From an uncultured Collinsella sp. (GTDB lineage: Bacteria > Actinomycetota > Coriobacteriia > Coriobacteriales > Coriobacteriaceae): a stretch of DNA of 30,536 nucleotides. The translations under genes were made by a program, and so were the position numbers. Below, piece by piece: positions 16,515 through 23,315 of this stretch; the first letter of the stretch is position 1, and each line of letters opens with the position of its first letter. The DNA lies in the NCBI GenBank assembly GCA_902491345.1, contig CABUHI010000019.1:1-30536 (forward strand), written 5' to 3'. The notes under the pieces were generated by a model. That model was not told the origin of the DNA. It did no database searches and saw only the letters and a list, made by a program, of their open reading frames with translations.

Positions 16515-18332
16515 CTACTCCCCCGAGTCGTCCTCCCCAGAAGCCTTCTTCTGCTGATCGAGCTTATGCTTACCACTTACGATAGACGTAGCGCCCAGCG
16601 TGGCCAAGCTCGCGCTGGCAAGGCTCGCCATAACGATAAGGTCGCCCGTCTTGGGCATGTTACCGCCCGAAGTCTTAGTCGTTGTAGTGGTGGTTGTAGT
16701 GGTCACCGTCTTGGAGTCATTTTGCTCTTGGTTCTGGTTGTCGGTGTTGCCTTTACTGCTGTCCTCGCCCTGCTGCTTTCCGTCCTCGGTCTTGTCCTTG
16801 TTCTTGTCCTTCTCCTCAGATTCAGACTTCTTGTCCTCGTCCTTCTTCTGAGCGGACTTGTCGTCCTTCTCATCAGAGCTAGAACCCTTATCGGATTCAA
16901 CCTTCTCGGAAGCCTTATCCTTGGAGTCGCCCTTTGCGGCTTCGGTCTTTTCCGTGGAAGCCTGATCAGAGTTGTCCTTGTTCTGGGCCGAGCCGTTATT
17001 GACGCCAGCCATCAGCGAAGAACCCAGCGTAGAACCAAGCTGCTCGGAGAAAGAAGGCTTCTTGTCCGGCGAAGCAACGGGAGCGTCCGGCGCCTTATTC
17101 GAGTCGTCCTTGGAAGCATCGGAATCAGGGGTTGCGTCAGAGCCAGAGCCGTTGTTAGAGCCGGTGTCAACGGACGAATCGCTCGAGCCGGTGGATGAGT
17201 TAGAGGTGTCAGCGTCGGTCGAACCAGAAGCGTCGCTGTCCGTATTGCCGGCAGAGCTTGAAGACGAATCGCCCGCAGCAGAGCCGTTCGAATTGGAGCC
17301 GTTCGAGGTAGAGCCGTCGTTGGTAGTGCCACCAGCAGAGCCATTACCGTCAGCATCGGTCGAGGGCGCATCCATCCTGTCATCGTTGGCATCGTCACTC
17401 GAGTCGTCATTCGAATCAGGTGTCGGCGAGGGCGCCGGTGTAGGCTCGGGCTGCACGGGCGTCGCAGCGGCAGCGGCCTCGTCCTCGGCGATATAAGCCA
17501 AGCAGTCCTTCAGCTCATTCTTATAACGGTTCTTCCAGCCCTCATGATACTGGGGCTGGCTCGAATACTTGGTGGCGACATTGTTGACCACGCTATTGGA
17601 GAGCGCCGTCACAAACTCACGGTCAGTCATATCATTAGAAAGATTCGCCCAGCGGAAGAAGTCCCTGCAGCCACCGGTGCCGCACATGTTGGTAATGCTC
17701 CACACCATGCCCTTGACGCAATCGGCACGGCCCGAAATATCAATACCAAGGCCGCTCTTGAGCCACGCCTCGGTCACCGCATAGTACGAGTTGTACGCAT
17801 AGGCATCTTGAAGTGCTGAGAACTCAACAGGATCGGTGTTGTACGCACCTTGGAAGGCATCCTGAGCGATACGGCCCAACTCGGTGAGCTGGCCGTTCTC
17901 GTACATGGCATTGCTCGTGTTGGAAATCTCGCTGCCGCGATCAATCGCATCCTTGAGCATGCTGTATTTTTCAGGGTTGTAGTTGTAGGCCTGCTTCATA
18001 AACGGGATGAGCGACCAACGGCGGTCGAACTGGTAATAGCCCAGCGCGTTATAACCGTCGCCATACGAAAAGCCCTGGTTATAGTTGCCATGGCTCTCAT
18101 ATTTGGTGAAGTACTTCATCTCGGGAGTCACGTTGACAAACGAAACGCCCTGGACCGACCTCAGCACGCCCGAGAAGGACTGCTGGGTGTAAAGGCCCTT
18201 ATCGATATCGGTGGCATCCGAGGCAACGCCCGGCGTGGGCTCCTCGGCAGCGGCGGGCGCGGGCGCGGTAACGGCGCCAAACGAAAGCGCCAGCGTCAGG
18301 CCCGCGACAATAGCAGAATGCTTGGGCTGCAT
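16515..18332 (-). CDS. Sortase-anchored surface protein with lysozyme-like domain and charged low-complexity linker
   Basis: 605 residues. A signal peptide (1 to about 29, ending APAAAEE) leads into a globular domain (about 45-290). There FTKYESHGNYNQ (candidate catalytic E79) and GYYQFDRRW (98-106) resemble the glutamate and G.YQF blocks of lysozyme/transglycosylase-fold phage and VgrG-type domains. Next comes a Pro/Thr stretch, a Ser/Asp/Asn/Gly-rich region (about 310-420), a Lys/Glu/Asp-rich region (about 440-540), a nine-threonine run, and the anchor: MPKTGD (559-564), a hydrophobic span, KHK, and an unusual acidic tail (GEDDSGE). MPKTG instead of LPXTG is a plausible sortase signal. GGGAGGA five nt upstream fixes the ATG. 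Likely a wall-linked muralytic or wall-binding protein; the enzyme call is moderate. Confidence 0.8.
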   Translation of the reverse strand: MQPKHSAIVAGLTLALSFGAVTAPAPAAAEEPTPGVASDATDIDKGLYTQQSFSGVLRSVQGVSFVNVTPEMKYFTKYESHGNYNQGFSYGDGYNALGYYQFDRRWSLIPFMKQAYNYNPEKYSMLKDAIDRGSEISNTSNAMYENGQLTELGRIAQDAFQGAYNTDPVEFSALQDAYAYNSYYAVTEAWLKSGLGIDISGRADCVKGMVWSITNMCGTGGCRDFFRWANLSNDMTDREFVTALSNSVVNNVATKYSSQPQYHEGWKNRYKNELKDCLAYIAEDEAAAAATPVQPEPTPAPSPTPDSNDDSSDDANDDRMDAPSTDADGNGSAGGTTNDGSTSNGSNSNGSAAGDSSSSSAGNTDSDASGSTDADTSNSSTGSSDSSVDTGSNNGSGSDATPDSDASKDDSNKAPDAPVASPDKKPSFSEQLGSTLGSSLMAGVNNGSAQNKDNSDQASTEKTEAAKGDSKDKASEKVESDKGSSSDEKDDKSAQKKDEDKKSESEEKDKNKDKTEDGKQQGEDSSKGNTDNQNQEQNDSKTVTTTTTTTTTKTSGGNMPKTGDLIVMASLASASLATLGATSIVSGKHKLDQQKKASGEDDSGE

Positions 18333-18402
18333 AAGATCCTCCCTGCATTGGTATAGTTAAAGTGCAGTTTGCAAAGATAGAAATAAGTATTGCAGCTCGC
18401 CC

Positions 18403-18418
18403 GTTGTTGCACAACAAC
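18403..18418. repeat. Short inverted repeat upstream of the surface-protein gene
   Basis: GTTGTTG and CAACAAC flank a CA dinucleotide, 71 nt upstream of the ATG at 18332. On the minus strand a second GAGGGTTGTTG copy lies about 30 nt further upstream. It could be an operator of the surface-protein gene or a weak hairpin after the HEPN gene. No U-run follows. Confidence 0.35.
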
Positions 18419-18460
18419 CCCTCGGTAAACGGCAACAACCCTCCGCGAAATCTTAAGTAA

Positions 18461-18880
18461 TTAAACAAACTGGTCGTCGGGCGCCATCAGAAGCTCGCCG
18501 TATCGCTCCATCAGCCCGTCCCTCAACTGACAGAAAGCGGGAATATAGACGTTCAAGATGCGCTGAATCAAATCTTGAGCGAGCTTGTTGTCGTAGATAT
18601 GGACGTTCGTATTGCGGTCTCTGAGCATATCCAGCCAGGCTGCCTCATCAATAAAGTCGTAGAATCGGTAGGACTCCTTCAAGATGGCACGAGGAGACCC
18701 CGACGCGGCAAGCGTGGCGCCCTCATACTCGAGCAGACGCTTAAGGAGCTTCCAGCTCAGTTCAAATTGAAGATTGAACTTATTAATCAATCCACTCTGA
18801 ACAAAATCATTGTTGAGATCCTGATTGGGCGCATCCTCAAGATTCGCCAAGGCGCTAACAAAGTTCTCATATTTTTTCAT
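18461..18880 (-). CDS. HEPN-domain partner of a minimal nucleotidyltransferase (HI0074-like, HepT-type toxin candidate)
   Basis: 139 residues, all helical in appearance. FELSWKLLKRLLEYEG (39-54), SPRAILKES and WLDMLRDRN are the blocks of the nucleotidyltransferase substrate-binding (HI0074) family. R89-N-T-N-V-H94-I-Y96 fits the R-X4-H-X-Y motif of HepT-type HEPN ribonucleases, whose Tyr is adenylylated by the MNT partner. The ATG overlaps the 3' end of the MNT gene by 14 bases, so translation is coupled. By analogy with MntA/HepT pairs this would be an RNase toxin held inactive by its partner, but HI0074-type pairs are less studied and toxicity is unproven. It sits directly downstream of the iron-sulfur regulator gene. 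Confidence 0.88.
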   Translation of the reverse strand: MKKYENFVSALANLEDAPNQDLNNDFVQSGLINKFNLQFELSWKLLKRLLEYEGATLAASGSPRAILKESYRFYDFIDEAAWLDMLRDRNTNVHIYDNKLAQDLIQRILNVYIPAFCQLRDGLMERYGELLMAPDDQFV

Positions 18881-19154
18881 ACAGAATCACACCATCCTTG
18901 GCAATCTCATCGAGCAATTGCTGCGATAGGGACTCGTCGAGATTGACGACATCTACATCTAAAAGAGTATCAAGATGTTCCTCGATCAAATATGAGAAAC
19001 GGCCGAAATCCCGGCAACCTGCTACGGCGATGTCAATATCGCTCTTGGGCAAGTTGTCGCCTCGAGCACGAGAACCAAACAACACGACCTTCTCGGCGTC
19101 ACATTCCCGAGCAAAAACTTCGATTTGCTTGTACACCTTGTCGAGAGATGCCAT
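18867..19154 (-). CDS. Minimal nucleotidyltransferase (MNT, HI0073-like; antitoxin candidate)
   Basis: 95 residues. LFGSRARG (25-32) and SDIDIAV (38-44) give GS-X10-D-X-D (G27, S28, D39, D41), the metal and ATP site of minimal nucleotidyltransferases. Family members of this size lack the extra domains of larger polymerase-beta-fold enzymes and act with a HEPN partner; in studied pairs they add AMP to its Tyr. A GTG at 19160 is in frame, but AGGGG lies five nt before the ATG at 19154 and directly abuts the GTG, so I chose the ATG. It starts eight nt after the Rrf2 stop, which strongly suggests one transcript with the regulator. Confidence 0.9.
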   Translation of the reverse strand: MASLDKVYKQIEVFARECDAEKVVLFGSRARGDNLPKSDIDIAVAGCRDFGRFSYLIEEHLDTLLDVDVVNLDESLSQQLLDEIAKDGVILYEKI

Positions 19155-19162
19155 TTGCACCC

Positions 19163-19594
19163 CTACAGCTTAATGTCAAAGTTGATTTCGGGGACGGCGG
19201 CCAGGTCGGCCAACGTCACGCCGTCGACGTACTTTTCGATCACATCGTCCAGGCCGCGCCAGAACTTGACGGTGGAACACAGGTCACTGCGGGCGCAGCT
19301 GTTGTCGATGCCGTCGCACGCCACGGGCGCCGTGCTGCCCTCGACAGCGCGCAGGATGTCGCCGGCACGCACCTCGACCGGGTCCTTGGCCATCATGTAG
19401 CCGCCGCCCTTGCCGCGCACGCTCTTAAGCAGGCCCGCCTTCATAAGCGGACGAACCAGCTGCTCCAGATACTTTTGCGAGATATGCTCGCGGTCGGCAA
19501 CCTCGCGCAAGGCAATCTTGCCCTCGGCGTCGCCCAGCGCCGCGATATAGATCATTAACCGGAGGGCATAGCGGCCCTTGGAAGAAATGAGCAT
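19163..19594 (-). CDS. Rrf2-family iron-sulfur transcription regulator (IscR/SufR-like)
   Basis: 143 residues. The N-terminal winged helix (1 to about 75) has KGRYALRLM, the ISQKYLEQL recognition-helix region (38-46) and RGKGGGYMMA in the wing. C93, C100 and C106 (C-X6-C-X5-C) fit the [2Fe-2S] ligand cluster of IscR-type members (C-X5-C-X5-C in the E. coli protein). It is divergent from sufC, so it most likely senses cluster status and controls the suf operon and itself. GGGAGGG six nt upstream supports the ATG. Two long inverted repeats lie 20-95 nt upstream. I give no symbol because iscR, sufR and unnamed Rrf2 members cannot be told apart here. Confidence 0.9.
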   Translation of the reverse strand: MLISSKGRYALRLMIYIAALGDAEGKIALREVADREHISQKYLEQLVRPLMKAGLLKSVRGKGGGYMMAKDPVEVRAGDILRAVEGSTAPVACDGIDNSCARSDLCSTVKFWRGLDDVIEKYVDGVTLADLAAVPEINFDIKL

Positions 19595-19614
19595 ACCTAC
19601 CCTCCCATCGCATC

Positions 19615-19645
19615 TGGGACAACATAACCGGGTTTGTTTGTCCCA
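19615..19645. promoter_or_regulatory. Candidate Rrf2 operator 1 (31-bp inverted repeat)
   Basis: TGGGACAA (19615-19622) and its reverse complement TTGTCCCA (19638-19645) flank a 15-nt spacer that itself has AACC/GGTT symmetry. It lies 20 nt before the Rrf2 ATG. Assignment to the Rrf2 protein is inferred from position. Confidence 0.7.
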
Positions 19646-19658
19646 AATTTAAAGTAAG

Positions 19659-19689
19659 TGGGACAAACACAACAGGTTATTTTGTCCCA
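19659..19689. promoter_or_regulatory. Candidate Rrf2 operator 2 (31-bp inverted repeat)
   Basis: The same 8-mer pair (19659-19666 and 19682-19689) with the same 15-nt spacing, starting 44 bp after operator 1, about four helical turns. The AT-rich stretch between the two operators (19646-19658) could hold the -10 of the minus-strand Rrf2 promoter. Confidence 0.7.
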
Positions 19690-19710
19690 GAATTTGAAAA
19701 GTCGAGTGGA

Positions 19711-19754
19711 TTAGTCGGGTTTTTCCTTGACTAACGCCGAACCCATAGTAACTT
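19711..19754 (+). promoter_or_regulatory. Candidate suf promoter with overlapping TTAGTC/GACTAA inverted repeat
   Basis: TTGACT (19727-19732) and TAACTT (19749-19754), 16 nt apart, are the best -35/-10 pair before sufC. The -35 overlaps one arm of an inverted repeat, TTAGTC (19711-19716) and GACTAA (19729-19734). TTGACTAA also resembles an IscR half-site. The pair is modest and start-site data are lacking. Confidence 0.4.
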
Positions 19755-19818
19755 TATTCCGAGAAGATTCCTAGGGTTTAGTACACCTATGAGTACACCA
19801 TATACAGAGAGGGACAGC

Positions 19819-20619
19819 ATGAGCGCAAATCCGCTGCTTTCCATCGAAGGTCTGACCGCCTCCGTGGACGAGAAGACCATCCTCCACAACGTCAACCTCA
19901 ACGTCGCCGCCGGCGAGACCCACGTGTTGATGGGTCCCAACGGCGCCGGCAAGTCCACCCTCGGCCACCTGGTCATGGGCGACCCCGTTTACACGGTCAA
20001 CGACGGCCGCATCGTCTTTGACGGCCAGGACATCACCGAGCTCACCACCGACAAGCGCTCGCGCGCCGGCCTGTTCCTGAGCTTCCAGGCCCCGGTCGAG
20101 ATTCCGGGCGTGCCGCTGTCGAGCTTTTTGCGCGCCAGCATCGCCGGCCGCCCCGGCCTGGAGATGAAGGGCAAGGAATTCCGCCGTCGCGTCAAGGAGC
20201 TCGCGGCCGAGCTCAACATGGATACCGCCTACCTCAACCGCGAGTTGGGCGTAGGCTTCTCGGGCGGCGAGAAGAAGAAGGTCGAGATGCTCCAGCTTCT
20301 GCTGCTGCAGCCCAAACTCGCCATCCTGGACGAGACCGACTCAGGCCTGGACGTCGACGCCCTGTCCACCGTCAGCCACGGCATGGACGCGTACCGCAAG
20401 AGCTGCGACGGCTCCATGCTCATCATCACGCACAACACGCGCATCTTGGAGCACCTGGATGTCGACCGCGTCCACGTTATGGTCAAGGGCCACATCGTGC
20501 GCGAGGACGATGCCTCGCTCATCCCCTGGATCGACAAGAATGGTTTTGAGACCTTCGAGCGCGAGGCCGCCGAGCAGCGCGCCCAGGCCGAGGCCGCCGC
20601 TGCCGAGCAGCAGGCGTAA
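19819..20619 (+). CDS. sufC: SufC, ATPase of the SUF iron-sulfur cluster assembly complex
   Basis: 266 residues. An ABC-type ATPase with Walker A GPNGAGKST (39-47), signature FSGGEKKK (147-154; the EKKK form is typical of SufC) and Walker B LAILDETDSGLDVD (167-180). It powers the SufBCD scaffold, where clusters are built in the cytoplasm. An in-frame ATG at 19789 would add ten residues, but GAGAGGGA four nt before the ATG at 19819 and the usual family N-terminus favour the latter. It is the first gene of sufCBDSU, 12 nt before sufB. The alanine/glutamine-rich C-terminal tail (about 250-266) is an extension beyond the core. Confidence 0.97.
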   Translation: MSANPLLSIEGLTASVDEKTILHNVNLNVAAGETHVLMGPNGAGKSTLGHLVMGDPVYTVNDGRIVFDGQDITELTTDKRSRAGLFLSFQAPVEIPGVPLSSFLRASIAGRPGLEMKGKEFRRRVKELAAELNMDTAYLNRELGVGFSGGEKKKVEMLQLLLLQPKLAILDETDSGLDVDALSTVSHGMDAYRKSCDGSMLIITHNTRILEHLDVDRVHVMVKGHIVREDDASLIPWIDKNGFETFEREAAEQRAQAEAAAAEQQA

Positions 20620-20631
20620 AGGGGCGACGCA

Positions 20632-22044
20632 ATGACCAAGAACCGCACCGAGGTCGCGGACATCGACCGCAGCCTCTACGACTTCACCTATGGCGAGGAG
20701 GGATTCGAGCGCCTCGACGCCGGCATCACGCCCGACATCGTGCGCGAGATCAGCGCAAAGAAGGACGAGCCGCAGTGGATGCTCGACCTGCGCCTCAAGT
20801 CCCTCGAGATCTTCAACCGCTTCCCCGACCCGACGTGGGGTCCCTCCATCGAGGGCCTGGACATGGACAACATCGTCACCTACGTCAAGCCCAACACCGA
20901 CCAAAAGCACGACTGGGAGTCGGTGCCCGACGACATCAAGAACACCTTTGAGCGCCTGGGTATCCCCGAGGCCGAGCGCAGCTACCTAGCGGGTGTCGGC
21001 GCGCAGTACGACTCCGAGCTGGTCTACCACAACATGCAGGACACGGCGTCCAAGATGGGCATCGTCTACTCCGGTATAGAGGAAGCCCTGCATGACCCGC
21101 AGTGGGAGCCGCTCATCCACGAGAAGTTTATGACGCTCATCCCGCCCACCGACCACAAGTTTGCGGCCCTGCACGGCGCCGTGTGGTCGGGCGGCTCGTT
21201 TGTCTACGTGCCCAAGGGCACCAAGTTGGACTTCCCGCTGCAGAGCTACTTCCGCCTTAACGCCAAGGGCGCCGGCCAGTTTGAGCACACTCTCATCATC
21301 GTCGAGGACGATGCCGACCTGCACTTCATTGAGGGTTGCTCTGCGCCCAAGTACAACGTGGCCAACCTCCACGCCGGCGCCGTCGAGCTCTTTGTGGGCA
21401 AGCGTGCGCACCTGCGCTACTCGACCATCGAGAACTGGTCCAAGAACATGTACAACCTCAACACCAAGCGTGCGCGCGTGGACGAGGACGGCGACATCGA
21501 GTGGATCAGCGGCTCCTTCGGCAGCCACGTGGGCTACCTCTACCCCATGAGCGTGCTCAACGGCCGTCGCGCCCGCTCGAACTTTACTGGCATCACCTTT
21601 GCCGGCGCCGGGCAGAACCTCGACACCGGCTGCAAGGTCGTGCTCAACGCGCCCGAGACCTCGGCAACCGTCGAAACCAAGGGCATCTCCAAGAGCGGCG
21701 GCATCCAGACCTTCCGCAGCTCTATCGTGGCGACACCCAAGGCCGAGGGCTCCAAGGCAACCGTGAGCTGCCAGTCGCTGATGCTCGACGACCAAAGCCG
21801 CTCCGACACTATTCCGGCCATGGACATCCGCGCCAAGAACGTCGACATCGGCCACGAGGCCACCATCGGACGTATCGGCGACGACAAGGTGTTCTACCTG
21901 ATGAGCCGCGGTATCTCGGAGGAAGAAGCCCGTACCATGATCGTCAACGGCTTTGCCAACCCGGTCTCCAAGGAGCTGCCGCTGGAGTACGCCGTCGAGA
22001 TGAACAACCTGATCAAGCTCGAGATGGAAGGAGCGATCGGATAA
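20632..22044 (+). CDS. sufB: SufB, scaffold subunit of the SUF complex
   Basis: 470 residues, the normal length for SufB. Family marks include the N-terminal PQWMLDLRLKSLE, the beta-helix core with VEDDADLHFIEGCSAP, DDQSRSDTIPAMDI near the C-terminus, GHEATIGRI and RGISEEEARTMIVNGF. SufB forms the cluster-assembly site with SufD and accepts sulfur from SufS/SufU. AAGGGG lies seven nt before the ATG. The stop TAA shares its last base with the sufD ATG (TAATG), indicating coupled translation. Confidence 0.97.
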   Translation: MTKNRTEVADIDRSLYDFTYGEEGFERLDAGITPDIVREISAKKDEPQWMLDLRLKSLEIFNRFPDPTWGPSIEGLDMDNIVTYVKPNTDQKHDWESVPDDIKNTFERLGIPEAERSYLAGVGAQYDSELVYHNMQDTASKMGIVYSGIEEALHDPQWEPLIHEKFMTLIPPTDHKFAALHGAVWSGGSFVYVPKGTKLDFPLQSYFRLNAKGAGQFEHTLIIVEDDADLHFIEGCSAPKYNVANLHAGAVELFVGKRAHLRYSTIENWSKNMYNLNTKRARVDEDGDIEWISGSFGSHVGYLYPMSVLNGRRARSNFTGITFAGAGQNLDTGCKVVLNAPETSATVETKGISKSGGIQTFRSSIVATPKAEGSKATVSCQSLMLDDQSRSDTIPAMDIRAKNVDIGHEATIGRIGDDKVFYLMSRGISEEEARTMIVNGFANPVSKELPLEYAVEMNNLIKLEMEGAIG

Positions 22045-23315
22045 TGAAACAGGAAACCAACACCGTTGCTACCACGCTCGAGCAGGTCAACGCGATGCCG
22101 GCTGCCACTTGGGGCTGGCTGAAGATGAATCAGACCAAGCTCGAGCTCTCTGACGAGCTTGCCGCCGCTCCCGCCGAGACCGTTAAGGTTGAGGGCTTGG
22201 ACGAGCAGTTTGCTGGCGTGGCAGACGCGTTCGACGCCGCCATGGACGCCATGGCCGAGCGCTTCCCCGAGCGCCGCGCCTCCGCGCCCGGCGATGCCGC
22301 CGACCGCGCCCGCATCACGCCCGAGACCGAGCTCGACGTGCCCGCAACCTCCGTCTACCAGGCCGGCGCCATTAAGCTCGAGGAAGAGCTCTCCCCTGCT
22401 GAGGCCTTCGAAACCGGCATGGGTGAGCCTGCCTACGCCTACTTGGCCGAGCACGCTACCAAGCGCATCGTCATCGATGTACCCGCATACAAGCACGCCA
22501 CGGTTACCGTGCGCGTGAGCGGTGTCAATGCAGCCGCGGCCATCGCCGCCATCGACGTCGTCGCCCGTCCTCAGTCAACGCTCGATCTGCTTATTGCCCT
22601 GGACTCTCCCGTTGCCGGCCAAGGCGTCGTGGGATCCGTGCTACGCGTGTGCGCCCACGAGTACGCCACCGTCAACGTGACCTGCACGCAGACGCTCGAC
22701 GATAGCTGGATCGCGCTCGACGACACCGGCCTGTTCCTGGACGAGGGCGCGCGCGTCAACGTGCAGCACACCGTCCTGGGTGCCGGCGCCAGCGCCACCG
22801 GCCTTGCCGGCGACCTGCTGGGCGATACCGCCAAGGTCACCATCGATACTGACTACCTGGGCGCCCGAGAGCAGGTGCGCGACTTTAACTACGAGCTGCG
22901 CCACCGCGGTCGCAAGACCGAGTGCGAGATCGACGCCAACGGCGTGCTGACCGGCACGTCCAAGAAGGTCTACCGCGGCACCATCGACCTCGTGCACGGT
23001 TGCAAGGGTGCAACCGGCACCGAGCGCGAGACGGTGCTTTTGGCCAACAAGGGCGTCGACAACAAGACCGTTCCCGTCATTCTCTGCGACGAGGACGACG
23101 TCGCCGGCAACCACGGAGCCACCATCGGCCACGTCCGCGACGAGCAACTGTTCTACCTCGCCTGCCGCGGCCTTGACCAAAACGCCGTCGAGGACCTGTT
23201 CGTCCGCGCCAAGCTGGAGGACGCCGCACTTTCCGCCACCGACGAGCGCACCCGCGCCGCCGTCGTCCGCCTGGGCAACAACCTGATCGATAACTTTGAA
23301 GAGGAGCTCGCATGA
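22044..23315 (+). CDS. sufD: SufD, scaffold subunit of the SUF complex
   Basis: 423 residues from the ATG that overlaps the sufB stop; GGAAGGAG lies about ten nt upstream. The N-terminal about 130 residues are variable. The beta-helix and C-terminal core carry the family block GNHGATIGHVRDEQLFYLACRGL, with His357 at the position of the conserved SufD histidine used in cluster formation. It pairs with SufB and binds SufC. The frame is open upstream to 21336, but that part lies within sufB and is a shadow. The TGA overlaps the sufS ATG (ATGA). Confidence 0.95.
   Translation: MKQETNTVATTLEQVNAMPAATWGWLKMNQTKLELSDELAAAPAETVKVEGLDEQFAGVADAFDAAMDAMAERFPERRASAPGDAADRARITPETELDVPATSVYQAGAIKLEEELSPAEAFETGMGEPAYAYLAEHATKRIVIDVPAYKHATVTVRVSGVNAAAAIAAIDVVARPQSTLDLLIALDSPVAGQGVVGSVLRVCAHEYATVNVTCTQTLDDSWIALDDTGLFLDEGARVNVQHTVLGAGASATGLAGDLLGDTAKVTIDTDYLGAREQVRDFNYELRHRGRKTECEIDANGVLTGTSKKVYRGTIDLVHGCKGATGTERETVLLANKGVDNKTVPVILCDEDDVAGNHGATIGHVRDEQLFYLACRGLDQNAVEDLFVRAKLEDAALSATDERTRAAVVRLGNNLIDNFEEELA

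Noticed and set aside
16972..17496. Plus-strand frame rich in Glu, Ser and Pro opposite the surface-protein linker
   Set aside because: It is the mirror of the Ser/Asp-rich low-complexity coding region on the minus strand.
21336..22043. In-frame extension upstream of the sufD start
   Set aside because: It lies within sufB in another frame and is Arg/His/Gln-rich. The ATG overlapping the sufB stop has a good Shine-Dalgarno and gives the normal SufD length.
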